NCBI GenBank assembly: GCA_903913315.1
Contig: CAIWKX010000109.1
Location: 1-39,121 of the forward strand
Direction: 5' to 3'
DNA: 39,121 nt
Source of the DNA: an uncultured Bacteroidota bacterium
GTDB taxonomy: Bacteria > Bacteroidota > Bacteroidia > Flavobacteriales > Flavobacteriaceae
Shown in pieces: positions 26,819 to 35,157 of this stretch (positions are counted from its first letter, which is position 1; each line of letters opens with the position of its first letter). The notes under the pieces are model-generated. The model did not search any database, was not told the DNA's origin, and saw nothing but the letters and a program-made list of their open reading frames with translations. Made by a program: the position numbers and the translations under genes.

Positions 26819-28085
26819 AATAATTATTTTTCTTTAAATAATGTAGAATAATTTCAGAAGTATATTCTTTTAAAGTTTTTTCATCCGATAAAAAGAAATT
26901 TGTATCATTTATGTTTGAAAAGGTTAAATCATCACTGAGAATTTCTTTTCCATCACACATTACACAGGCTAAATCAACAATAGATTTTAGCTCCCGAATA
27001 TTCCCAGGGAAAGGATATTTCATTAGTTTGTCTTTTGCCTCTTTTGATATTGAAATAGATTTCATTTTGTTTTCTTTTACAAACAAATCCATAAAATATT
27101 TTGCTAATAAAAGTTTGTCGTTTCCTCTATCTCTCAAAGGAGGTAATTCAATTGGTAAACCAATTATTCTATAATATAAATCTTCACGAAAATTACCTTT
27201 TTTTACTTCTTGAGCTAAATCTTTATGAGTAGCAATTATTAATCGGGCATTGAATTTTATTCGTTCTTTTCCGCCAACGCGAGTAACTTCTCTTTCTTGT
27301 AAAACGCGTAATAGCTTACTTTGCAAATTCAAATCCAATTCGGCAATTTCATCAAGAAAAATAGTTCCACCATCTGCTTGTTCAAATCGACCAATTCTTT
27401 TGTTATCAGCTCCTGTGAAAGAGCCTTTTTCGTGACCAAAAAACTCACTTTCAACTAATTCTTTTGGAATAGCTGCCATGTTAACGGCAACAAAAGGTTT
27501 GTTTTTTTTGTCTGAATTATAATGAATTGCTTTGGCTACAACTTCTTTTCCTGTTCCGGTTTCACCGGTTATTGAAACATTAATATTAGTATTAATGGCC
27601 TTGTTAATTTTATTAAAAACATTTTTTATTGCCTCACTTTGACCTACAATAGTATTTTCAAAGCTAAATTTTTGTTCTAACTGCTCTGTGAGTTCTTCAA
27701 CTTTATTAACCAACTGAAGGTTTTCTCTAATTTTAATTATTGAATTCCAAAGAATATCTTTCGTGTGAGAGTTTTTAACAATATAATCACGTGCTCCTGA
27801 TTTAAGAAAATCAACAGCTACTTCTATATCGTCTTGACCACTTATTATTATTATGGGTATTGAATTATTAGTTTCTTGAATTTTTTTTAGGAGTTTATCT
27901 CCTGTAATATCAGGCAATCCAAAATCTAAACTAATTATGTCTGGTTTTAGGTATAAATTTTCTAAACATTCTTTTCCTGTTTTAAAAAGATATATTTCAT
28001 AGTCAGGATTTAACTTTAAATGATACCTCAAAGTTTCTCCAAAAAAAGGATCGTCTTCTATTATAAAAATTTTTAATAATTTCAT
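26793..28085 (-). CDS. NtrC-like sigma-54 activator lacking the C-terminal DNA-binding domain
   Basis: 430 residues. Receiver (1-120) with D54 in SLDFGLPD; AAA+ domain (about 143-372) with Walker A GETGTGK (174-180), the sigma-54 contact loop as GSFTGA (221-226) rather than GAFTGA, Walker B FLDE (243-246) and arginine fingers in the FREDLYYR and RDR segments. The C-terminus stops at HYLKKNNYYESSFIVI: the first helix usually seen before a Fis-type HTH (TLKEYTSEIILHYL) is present, but the helix-turn-helix is absent because the frame ends in the FIST gene. It may activate sigma-54 from solution. First gene of the minus-strand signalling block. Confidence 0.88.
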   Translation of the reverse strand: MKLLKIFIIEDDPFFGETLRYHLKLNPDYEIYLFKTGKECLENLYLKPDIISLDFGLPDITGDKLLKKIQETNNSIPIIIISGQDDIEVAVDFLKSGARDYIVKNSHTKDILWNSIIKIRENLQLVNKVEELTEQLEQKFSFENTIVGQSEAIKNVFNKINKAINTNINVSITGETGTGKEVVAKAIHYNSDKKNKPFVAVNMAAIPKELVESEFFGHEKGSFTGADNKRIGRFEQADGGTIFLDEIAELDLNLQSKLLRVLQEREVTRVGGKERIKFNARLIIATHKDLAQEVKKGNFREDLYYRIIGLPIELPPLRDRGNDKLLLAKYFMDLFVKENKMKSISISKEAKDKLMKYPFPGNIRELKSIVDLACVMCDGKEILSDDLTFSNINDTNFFLSDEKTLKEYTSEIILHYLKKNNYYESSFIVI

Positions 28086-28141
28086 ATTTGGGACTTTAAA
28101 GATTACTAAATTATAAAAATAAGTAATACAAAAATGTTTTT

Positions 28142-28209
28142 TTCCAAAAAATGGAAATTAAATTTTAGTATGTAAGTAATTGAAATAGAAAATTAGGCAT
28201 TACTTTTGC
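28142..28209 (+). promoter_or_regulatory. Palindrome (TTCCA-N5-TGGAA) and promoter before the PH/SHOCT gene
   Basis: The fourth, looser palindrome TTCCAAAAAATGGAA is at 28142-28156. Downstream, TTG (28180-28182), an 18-bp spacer and TACTTTTG (28201-28208) make a full Bacteroidetes promoter, ending 36 bp before the ATG at 28244. The same bases also match a sigma-54 promoter (GG at 28196-28197, ten bases, then GC at 28208-28209). The palindrome-to-box distance is 55.5 bp, unlike modules A-C. Which sigma factor is used is unresolved. Confidence 0.6.
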
Positions 28210-28243
28210 AAAAGAAAAAGAATAAAAATTCAAAATAACTGTC

Positions 28244-28948
28244 ATGATTGATAATCTAAAAAAAATATTAAACGAAGACCAAGATCCAAAGGCTATTGAA
28301 AAAATTACAGCAAAATTGAATAACCTGTTAATGTCAAATGAAGAAGTCGGATATATTGCAGTTCAAAAAAAACCTGCTGTAACTATTTTCCCAGATAGCA
28401 TAGTTGTTACGAATAAAAGAATAATTATATGCAAACCAAAAAACCTTGGTTTATCAATGGAGTTTGTTGATTACGATTGGGATGACATAGTTAGTAGTTT
28501 TGTAAAAGAAGGTATTTTGGGTGCTGATTTTACTTTTACAACAAAATCTGAATTAACACATACAATTGATTATTTGCCTAAAAACCAGGCTAGAAAATTA
28601 TATACTTATGCTAAAGAACAATTGGATATTTTGAAAAATGGAACTCCAATTATTACTACAAGTGGAAATTCTTCTTCAATTGATGCTACTCAAGAATTGG
28701 ATGAAATTGAAGAAATAGATACAGAAGAAGTGATTAATTTTGCTGAGATTATGCCTGTCACTAATTATTCTTCTTCAGATGAAATAAAGGAAGAAGTACC
28801 AACAATAACAACAGAAAAAAAATTAAATGAATTATCTCAAGATGAATTATTTGAAAAATTACAGAATTACAAAAAACTACTTGATAACGGTTTGATTCTT
28901 CAAGGGGAATATGATAATTATAAGAAAGAAATTTTGAGTAATATGTAA
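28244..28948 (+). CDS. PH-like domain and SHOCT domain protein
   Basis: 234 residues, no signal peptide. Residues about 30-130 fit a bacterial PH-like (YokE-type) domain, with the typical FPDSIVVTNKRIIICKP strand pair near 47. An acidic, Ser/Thr-rich linker follows (about 140-185). The last 40 residues (LSQDELFEKLQNYKKLLDNG...YDNYKKEIL) are a SHOCT motif. Function unknown; such proteins may bind membranes or oligomerise. It has its own promoter and terminator, so it is probably monocistronic, divergent from the NtrC-like gene. Confidence 0.82.
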   Translation: MIDNLKKILNEDQDPKAIEKITAKLNNLLMSNEEVGYIAVQKKPAVTIFPDSIVVTNKRIIICKPKNLGLSMEFVDYDWDDIVSSFVKEGILGADFTFTTKSELTHTIDYLPKNQARKLYTYAKEQLDILKNGTPIITTSGNSSSIDATQELDEIEEIDTEEVINFAEIMPVTNYSSSDEIKEEVPTITTEKKLNELSQDELFEKLQNYKKLLDNGLILQGEYDNYKKEILSNM

Positions 28949-28974
28949 TTGATTTCAAATTCTATTTTACGAAG

Positions 28975-29001
28975 CACATAAATTATTTTATGTGTTTTTT
29001 T
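28975..29001 (+). terminator. Intrinsic terminator after the PH/SHOCT gene
   Basis: CACATAAA (28975-28982) pairs with TTTATGTG (28987-28994) across a 4-nt loop and is followed by seven T. It starts 27 bp after the stop codon at 28948. Confidence 0.8.
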
Positions 29002-29038
29002 ATTTAGTAAAATCATTTATTTAAGTATTCATCTATAG

Positions 29039-29046
29039 TAAATTTG
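29039..29046 (+). promoter_or_regulatory. Bacteroidetes -7 box for the H-NOX operon
   Basis: TAAATTTG matches TAnnTTTG and lies 82-89 bp before the first gene of the operon (29128). No TTG is found at -33. This is the best promoter candidate between the terminator at 28975 and the operon. Confidence 0.5.
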
Positions 29047-29127
29047 AATTTATCGATTATATGCTAGTCTATACTATTTTTTAAAAAATAATATGCAATA
29101 TTTGGATTAAAATTCAAATCCCTTACA

Positions 29128-29535
29128 ATGAATAAATTATTAAATATCCTATTTGTCGAAGATGATCTCATAGAGGTTATGAAATTTAATAGAGTTTTGA
29201 AAGCCTTAGGATTGCATCATAGATTGATTGAAGCCAATAATGGTGAAGAGGCTTTATCTATTTTAAGAGAAAAAGAAATCATCCCTGATATTATATTATT
29301 AGATTTAAATATGCCAAAACTTAATGGTATAGGGTTTCTGAAAATTCTAAAAAATGATGAACATTTAAAACAAATTCCTGCCATAATATTTACTACCTCC
29401 AACAATCATAGGGACATTATAGAATGTTATAAGATTGGAATTGCTGGATATATTTTAAAACCATTAAAATATGAAGATTGCCAAATAATTGTTAAGAAAA
29501 CACTTGATTATTGGTCAACAAATGAGTTAATTTAG
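29128..29535 (+). CDS. Single-domain response regulator (Rcp1-like)
   Basis: 135 residues, a receiver only. Acidic pocket E11-D12-D13, phospho-acceptor D59 in ILLDLNMPKLNG, Thr/Ser of IFTTSNN near 90 and Lys of ILKPL near 111. The extended loop after the third strand (LKNDEHLKQIPAIIFTTS) is typical of the Rcp1 subgroup that pairs with PAS kinases. First gene of the operon, 5 bp before the H-NOX gene. It could carry phosphate from the kinases to the HPt protein. Confidence 0.9.
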   Translation: MNKLLNILFVEDDLIEVMKFNRVLKALGLHHRLIEANNGEEALSILREKEIIPDIILLDLNMPKLNGIGFLKILKNDEHLKQIPAIIFTTSNNHRDIIECYKIGIAGYILKPLKYEDCQIIVKKTLDYWSTNELI

Positions 29536-29540
29536 AAGAT

Positions 29541-30086
29541 ATGTATGGAATTGTAAACAAAGCGATTGAAGATTTAGTTGTTGCTAATTTTGGATTGGCG
29601 AAATGGGAAGCTATTAGAGATCGAAGTGGTATAGAAGTAGATTTTTTTATAAGCAACGAGGCATATGATGATGAAATAACGTTTAAACTTGCGCTGGCAG
29701 TTTCTGAAGAAATGAATATGCCAATGAATGAAGTTTTAATTGCTTTTGGAGAATGGTGGATTATAAAAACGACAAAAGAAAAATATAGTGATTTAATGGA
29801 GAGCGGTGGCTCTAATTTGAAAGAGTTCATAACAAATTTACCTATGTTTCATAATAGAGTAACTCTAATTTACCCTAAACTATCTCCCCCTGAATTTAAA
29901 GTTACGGATATAACTCCAACTAGTTTAAATCTTCACTATATTTCCACAAGAATTGGATTTCAAGAGTTTGTTAGAGGATTGATTCAAGGGTTGTCAAAAA
30001 TGTTTGACACTAATGTGTTAATAGAATTGGTTCAATCACGCAATGATGGTTCTAATCACGAGATTTTTAAAATTATTTGGATATAG
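29541..30086 (+). CDS. H-NOX haem nitric-oxide sensor
   Basis: 181 residues, the usual stand-alone H-NOX length. The N-terminus MYGIVNKAIEDLV is typical. The proximal haem ligand is H104 in LPMFHNRV, the conserved proline is P117 in YPKLSPP, and the haem-propionate motif Y-x-S-x-R is Y133-S135-R137 (HYISTR). All three are offset by two from the usual numbering (102, 115, 131-135), which supports the alignment. The position matching the distal Tyr used for O2 binding in some homologues appears to be Glu, so selective NO binding is favoured. It is cytoplasmic and lies 3 bp before its likely partner kinase. Confidence 0.93.
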   Translation: MYGIVNKAIEDLVVANFGLAKWEAIRDRSGIEVDFFISNEAYDDEITFKLALAVSEEMNMPMNEVLIAFGEWWIIKTTKEKYSDLMESGGSNLKEFITNLPMFHNRVTLIYPKLSPPEFKVTDITPTSLNLHYISTRIGFQEFVRGLIQGLSKMFDTNVLIELVQSRNDGSNHEIFKIIWI

Positions 30087-30089
30087 GGT

Positions 30090-32786
30090 ATGGAGAATTT
30101 TAAATTTGAATTTAATTTAGCAGGATTTAATAGGCTTTTCCCTTTTTATATTTTAATTGATAATAATTTTAATATTAAAAGTTTTGGTAAAAGTCTGTTT
30201 AAAATTATTCCAGATTTAAAAGAGAATGATTCTTTTTTGGAAGTTTTTTCTATTAAAAGACCTTTTTATGAGAGAATAGATAAGAACACACTTCCTGAAC
30301 TATATTTGCAATTAGTTATAATTCAATCACAAAGTGATTCCAAGACCATGCTTAGAGGTCAGTTTGAGCCCTATGATAATTATTATCTTTTTGTCGGTTC
30401 TCCATGGGTACTTTCTATGGACGATGTAGGAAAAAAGAACTTAAAACTAAATGATTTTGCAATTCACGATTCTTTGATAGATTTATTACATGTATTAAAA
30501 ACACAAGAAATAAGCAATCAGGATTTGAAAGAACTGTTTCATAAAATTAATGAACAAAAAGAAATTCTTATAAATGATAAAGCTGAAATAAAAAGGCTTT
30601 CTTTGGTTGCTAGTGCTAATAAAAATGGAGTTGTATTAACAGATTTAGCTGGTAATTTGTTTTGGACTAATGATGCCTATTTAGAATTGACTGGATATAC
30701 AAAAGAAGAAGTTGTTGGAAGAAAATTAATAGATTTGTTTATTTGTGGTCAAACAAATAAAATTGATTTTCAAAAAATGGTTGCATCATTTGAAGATGAG
30801 AGGACATTTGATTGCGAGGTTTGTCATTCAAAAAAAAATAAAGATAAACTTTGGACAAGGATGAAAGGACAGCCTGTATTGGATTCAAAAGGAAAATTCG
30901 TGCAGTATTTTGTTATAATTGAAGACATTACTAAAGAGAAAGAAATTAATGATAAATTAAAAGAGTCGGAGAGTCGACTAGCTTCTTTAATTCTAAATCT
31001 TCAAACTGGAATTTTATTAGAAGATGAAAATCGAAAAATTCTCTTGGTGAACCAAAAATTTTGTGATATGTTCAGTTTAGATATCGAGCCTAAAGACATG
31101 ATTGGTTTTGATTGCTCAAATTCTGCAGAGCAGTCTAAAGGATTTTTTAAGCATAAAGAAAGATTTATTGCAAGAATAGATGAAATATTATCTAAAAAAG
31201 AGACGGTAGTACATGAAGAATTAGAATTAGCCGATGGTAGATTTTTTGATAGAATGTATTTCCCAATAATAATTGATGGTAAATATAAAGGGAACTTATG
31301 GAGTTATAATGATATTACTTTAAATAAAAATTATAATGAAAGTTTAACCAATGAAAAAGAAAAGTACAGAAGTATAATCGCTAATATGAATATTGGTTTA
31401 TTAGAAGTTGATAATAATGAGGAAATATTATTGGCAAATCAACGATTTTCTGAAATGAGTGGTTATTCAATTGACTACTTAATAGGGAAAAATGGATCAG
31501 ATGTATTTTTAAATAATGAAGGCAAACAAACATTATATAAAAAGACAATAAAGAGGAAAGAAGGAAGATCGGATTCTTATGAAGTAACAGTTACAAACAA
31601 AGATGGAGAATTAAGGCAGTGGTTAATTAGTGGCGCTCCTAACTACAACTTAAATGGAGAAGTTATTGGTTCAATAGGGATCCACTTAGATATAACAGAT
31701 CAAAAAAAACAAGAAGAACAGCTCGTGTTATTATCATTAATTGCCGAGAAAAATATAAATGCAGTTATTATTTGTGATAATTCTGGCAAAATGGAATGGG
31801 TTAACAAAAGTTTTCTTAATATGTCGGGCTATACATTGGATGAAGTACTAGGGAAAAAACCTGGACATCTTTTGCAAGGAGCTGAAACAAACCCAGAAAC
31901 AATTAATTACATGGTTGATCAAATTGATAAAGGACTCCCCTTCAATTGTGAAGTTGTTAATTATTCTAAATCGGGAAAAAAATATTGGGTTAGTATTCAA
32001 GGTCAAGCTTTATATAGTAAACAGGGTGAGATTTTAAAATATTTTGCTATTGAAGAAGACATTACTAATAAAAAGAAACTAGAGAATCAACGAGAAGAAT
32101 TATTAAAAAGCTTAGCGAAAAGTAATCGAGAACTTGAAGATTATGCATTAATTGTATCACACGATTTAAAATCCCCATTAAGAAGTATTCATTCATTAGT
32201 ATCATGGATTAAAGAAGACAATTTAAAAGAATTTGATACTCAAACAAGAGAATACCTATCTATGGTTGAAAATAAAGTTGAAATGATGGATCACTTAATC
32301 GAAGGCATTCTCATTTATGCTAAAATAGATAAAGTTGATGTATATAATGAAAAAGTAAATCTTGATGAAATTTTTACTAACATTATTGATATTATACATA
32401 TTCCTGAAAAAACAAAAGTGTTTAAAAAGAAAAGCTTGCCAACAATAACTGCAGATAGATATAGAATGCAGCAATTATTTCAAAATATCATCAGTAATGC
32501 CATAAGTTGTATTGATAAACCAGAGGGAATTGTTGAGATTGATTTTGAAGAGACCAATGAAAATTATATCTTTTCTGTAAAAGATAATGGTTCTGGAATA
32601 GCTAAGGAACATCAAGAAAAAATATTCAATATTTTTCAATCCTATAGCAGTGTGAGTAAGTCAACTGGTTTTGGATTATCCATTGTAAATAAAATTATAG
32701 AGATTTATGATGGTAGAATATGGTTAGAAAGTGATTTAGGAATTGGAACTACTTTTTATATTGAATTAAAAAAAAATAAAATATAG
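30090..32786 (+). CDS. H-NOX-associated histidine kinase: HNOBA domain, PAS domains, HisKA and HATPase
   Basis: 898 residues, cytoplasmic. Residues 1-170 match the HNOBA domain: FPFYILIDNNFNIKSFGKSL, then MLRGQFEP (87-94) and LFVGSPWV (100-107), the part that couples H-NOX to effectors. Four PAS domains follow (about 172-290, 297-420, 425-545, 550-670). HisKA has H691 in VSHDLKSPLRS. HATPase has the N box NIISNAIS, DNGSGI and TGFGLSIV. No receiver, so phosphate must pass to a separate protein. PAS2 and PAS3 closely resemble PAS1 and PAS3 of the hybrid kinase at 22630-25674. Confidence 0.92.
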   Translation: MENFKFEFNLAGFNRLFPFYILIDNNFNIKSFGKSLFKIIPDLKENDSFLEVFSIKRPFYERIDKNTLPELYLQLVIIQSQSDSKTMLRGQFEPYDNYYLFVGSPWVLSMDDVGKKNLKLNDFAIHDSLIDLLHVLKTQEISNQDLKELFHKINEQKEILINDKAEIKRLSLVASANKNGVVLTDLAGNLFWTNDAYLELTGYTKEEVVGRKLIDLFICGQTNKIDFQKMVASFEDERTFDCEVCHSKKNKDKLWTRMKGQPVLDSKGKFVQYFVIIEDITKEKEINDKLKESESRLASLILNLQTGILLEDENRKILLVNQKFCDMFSLDIEPKDMIGFDCSNSAEQSKGFFKHKERFIARIDEILSKKETVVHEELELADGRFFDRMYFPIIIDGKYKGNLWSYNDITLNKNYNESLTNEKEKYRSIIANMNIGLLEVDNNEEILLANQRFSEMSGYSIDYLIGKNGSDVFLNNEGKQTLYKKTIKRKEGRSDSYEVTVTNKDGELRQWLISGAPNYNLNGEVIGSIGIHLDITDQKKQEEQLVLLSLIAEKNINAVIICDNSGKMEWVNKSFLNMSGYTLDEVLGKKPGHLLQGAETNPETINYMVDQIDKGLPFNCEVVNYSKSGKKYWVSIQGQALYSKQGEILKYFAIEEDITNKKKLENQREELLKSLAKSNRELEDYALIVSHDLKSPLRSIHSLVSWIKEDNLKEFDTQTREYLSMVENKVEMMDHLIEGILIYAKIDKVDVYNEKVNLDEIFTNIIDIIHIPEKTKVFKKKSLPTITADRYRMQQLFQNIISNAISCIDKPEGIVEIDFEETNENYIFSVKDNGSGIAKEHQEKIFNIFQSYSSVSKSTGFGLSIVNKIIEIYDGRIWLESDLGIGTTFYIELKKNKI

Positions 32787-32791
32787 GAATA

Positions 32792-33814
32792 ATGAGGTCC
32801 TTATTAAAAAGACAAATAGCTAAACATTTAAAAAATGGATTGAATCATATGGATCAGTTTTTTGAATCAATTGATAATTCTTATAAAAATTATGAGGATC
32901 AAATTGCTATTTTACAACGTGCTATGAAAATTAGCTCTGATGAACTTTATGAGGCAAATCAAAAGCTTAGAGATGAAGCAAATCGATTGAAGGAAGTTAA
33001 TAAAAACCTTGAGTTTATATTAAACTCTATGAGTTTAGAAAAACAAAAAACAGTCAAAGAAGAAGATTTTAATACTACAGATTATATTAGACAACAAACA
33101 ATTGAAATTGTAAAAATAAATAGACAAAGAGAAGAGTTACTTAGAAATCTTGAAAAACAGAATCAATCATTAAATGAATATGCACATATTGTTTCCCATG
33201 ATTTGAAATCACCCTTAAGAAGCATACATACATTAATAACCTTCATTAGAGAAGATAATGATACAGAATTCAATGAAAAAACAATAAAGTATTTTACATT
33301 AGTTCAAGAGAAGGTAGAAAAAATGGATCATTTAATTGATGGTATTCTTACTTATTCAAAAATTGACAATATTCAGGTTAGTAAAGAAAAAATAAATTTA
33401 AATGATTTAATTAACAATATTAAAGAAATTATTTTCATTCCTTCACATGTTAAGATTAGTATTGAAAAAGAATTGCCAGTGATTCAGTCAGATAAATTTA
33501 GAACACAACAACTTTTTCAAAATTTGATAAGTAATGCCATTAATTATAATGATAAACCTAACGGATTGGTGCAAATAGATTTTGAAGAACAGAATAAATA
33601 TTACATTATTTCAATTAAAGATAATGGAGTTGGAATTGAAGAAGAAAACAAAAAGAAGATATTTCAAATATTTCAATCGTTTAATTCGACAGTAAAATCT
33701 ACAGGTATAGGTCTTTCGATTGTAAGAAAAATAATAGAAAATTCCAACGAAGAAATCTGGTTAGAAAGTGAAGAAAACATAGGGTCAACATTCTTTTTTA
33801 CAATACATAAATAA
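32792..33814 (+). CDS. Cytoplasmic histidine kinase without a recognised sensor domain
   Basis: 340 residues. The N-terminus (LLKRQIAKHL, then FFESIDNSYKNYEDQ) and coiled coil to about 125 match the N-terminal module of the hybrid kinase at 22630-25674. HisKA has H136 in VSHDLKSPLRSIHTL; HATPase has NLISNAINYND, DNGVGIEEEN and TGIGLSIV. The HisKA-HATPase part is close to that of the preceding H-NOX-associated kinase. Input may come by protein contact, perhaps from the H-NOX complex or from FIST. It is 5 bp after the previous gene, and its stop overlaps the next start by one base. Confidence 0.9.
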   Translation: MRSLLKRQIAKHLKNGLNHMDQFFESIDNSYKNYEDQIAILQRAMKISSDELYEANQKLRDEANRLKEVNKNLEFILNSMSLEKQKTVKEEDFNTTDYIRQQTIEIVKINRQREELLRNLEKQNQSLNEYAHIVSHDLKSPLRSIHTLITFIREDNDTEFNEKTIKYFTLVQEKVEKMDHLIDGILTYSKIDNIQVSKEKINLNDLINNIKEIIFIPSHVKISIEKELPVIQSDKFRTQQLFQNLISNAINYNDKPNGLVQIDFEEQNKYYIISIKDNGVGIEEENKKKIFQIFQSFNSTVKSTGIGLSIVRKIIENSNEEIWLESEENIGSTFFFTIHK

Positions 33815-34137
33815 TGATGGAAGAACAGCCAAATCTAGATTATATCAATCAATTAGCTTGTGGAAGCGAGTCGATAAAAAATAGACTGATAAACGTTATA
33901 AAGGAGGAATTCCCTCAAGAAGTTTTAATGTATAACGAAAATATGGAAAAATTAAATTTAATTGAAGTAGCCGAAAACGTTCATAAAATTAGACATAAAA
34001 TTGGGTTTCTTGGACTAGAAAAAGCCTATGATTTATCGTATGACTATGAACAGAACTTGAGACAAGGTTCAATTATTTTTAAAGATGATTTTGAAACTGT
34101 TCTAAAAAAAATTACTAATTTTATAAATAATTTATAA
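33814..34137 (+). CDS. HPt phosphotransfer protein
   Basis: 107 residues, all helical. The core VHKIRHKIGFLGLEKAY fits the HPt pattern H-K-x-K-x(6)-G-L, giving H57 as the probable phospho-acceptor (H61 also present), with G67 ten residues later as in ArcB-type domains. Such proteins move phosphate between receivers. It lies between two kinases and a LytTR regulator, so it probably links the lone receiver (29128) to the LytTR protein. Start overlaps the stop of the previous gene (TAATG). Confidence 0.82.
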   Translation: MMEEQPNLDYINQLACGSESIKNRLINVIKEEFPQEVLMYNENMEKLNLIEVAENVHKIRHKIGFLGLEKAYDLSYDYEQNLRQGSIIFKDDFETVLKKITNFINNL

Positions 34138-34148
34138 GCCCCTTTATT

Positions 34149-34856
34149 ATGAAATGTATAATAATCGATGACGAGAAATTTGCTAGAGAGGTTCTATCTG
34201 TTATGATTTTGAAATCACCTGAACTTATCTTAATTGAGGAATTTTCAAATGCTATTGATGCTATTAAGTATTTGAATACTAATGATAACAAAGTAGATTT
34301 AATATTTTTAGACATTCACATGCCTAATTTTTCTGGGTTTGATTTCATCCAAACTATTAAAAACCCACCGCAAGTAATATTAGTTACTACTGACAAAAAT
34401 TTTGCATTAGATGCTTTTAATTATGACTGTATTGCAGATTATTTAGTAAAGCCAATTGTTGACGATAGATTCAATAGAGCTATTCAAAGAGTAAAACTAA
34501 AAAGAGAACAAATAGTTAATGCATCTAATGAAAATGACTTAGAGGTTAAAGAAATCTATGTAAACATTGATAAAAGATTGATTAAAATCGATTTGTTTTC
34601 TATTAATTCAATTCAAGCTAATGGCGATTATATCACTATTAAAACAGAAACTAAAAACTATACGGTTCATACTACTCTTAAAAAGATTGAAGAAAAACTA
34701 CCTAAGTCAATATTCTTAAAAATTCATCGTTCTCACATTATTAATATTCAGAAGATCATAGATATTCAAGACTCTACAGTATTAATTGGTAAAGACGTTA
34801 TCCCTGTAAGTAAAAATAATAAAGCAGAATTAATGAAAAATTTAATTCTTTTATAA
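34149..34856 (+). CDS. LytTR family response regulator
   Basis: 235 residues. Receiver (1-118) with D7/D8, phospho-acceptor D55 in FLDIHMPNFSG and Lys in YLVKP near 101. The LytTR DNA-binding domain (about 138-233) has IYVNIDKRLIKIDLFSINSIQANGDY and FLKIHRSHIINIQKI, as usual. Probably the transcriptional output of the operon; its target sites cannot be read off here. 11 bp after the HPt gene and followed by a strong terminator. Confidence 0.92.
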   Translation: MKCIIIDDEKFAREVLSVMILKSPELILIEEFSNAIDAIKYLNTNDNKVDLIFLDIHMPNFSGFDFIQTIKNPPQVILVTTDKNFALDAFNYDCIADYLVKPIVDDRFNRAIQRVKLKREQIVNASNENDLEVKEIYVNIDKRLIKIDLFSINSIQANGDYITIKTETKNYTVHTTLKKIEEKLPKSIFLKIHRSHIINIQKIIDIQDSTVLIGKDVIPVSKNNKAELMKNLILL

Positions 34857-34888
34857 AAGTAAAAAATACTCTTCCCTAACAATCTTAA

Positions 34889-34930
34889 CTATGTACTACA
34901 ACAAATAACTTTTCTTGTAGTTCATAGTTT
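34889..34930 (+). terminator. Intrinsic terminator of the H-NOX operon
   Basis: CTATGTACTACAA (34889-34901) pairs with TTGTAGTTCATAG (34915-34927) with one mismatch and a 13-nt loop, followed by TTTTATTATT. It lies 32 bp after the LytTR gene. Confidence 0.7.
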
Positions 34931-35110
34931 TATTATTAAAACATATTAGTTACTTATTTCACAACAAAAGCAAGTTAATAATAAAGTGTAACACCATCCA
35001 TTCGCTTATTTATAATAAATAAATTCTTTAAAACAATAATAGGAATTTCTTTCATCGAGTTAAAACGTCCATTTATCTACAGTAAATAGCTATTCAACAA
35101 TAATAATAAT

Positions 35111-35137
35111 TTGTACCGATATCAAATTTTATATTTG
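35111..35137 (+). promoter_or_regulatory. Bacteroidetes promoter (-33 TTG and -7 TATATTTG)
   Basis: TTG at 35111-35113, a 16-bp spacer, then TATATTTG at 35130-35137, a full TAnnTTTG match. The spacer is slightly short. It lies 20 bp before the ATG at 35158. Confidence 0.65.
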
Positions 35138-35157
35138 CTGTAATAAATAGTGAGGCT

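Larger units (their letters stand above)
34857..35157. other. Spacer of about 300 bp with terminator and promoter
   Basis: No gene seen. It contains the hairpin at 34889-34930 and the promoter at 35111-35137 for the next gene. The rest is AT-rich, with no repeat or structure I can support. Confidence 0.65.

Noticed and set aside
34861..35100. Small gene or attachment site in the spacer after the LytTR gene
   Set aside because: Only short frames without start signals, and no direct repeats of a tRNA end.
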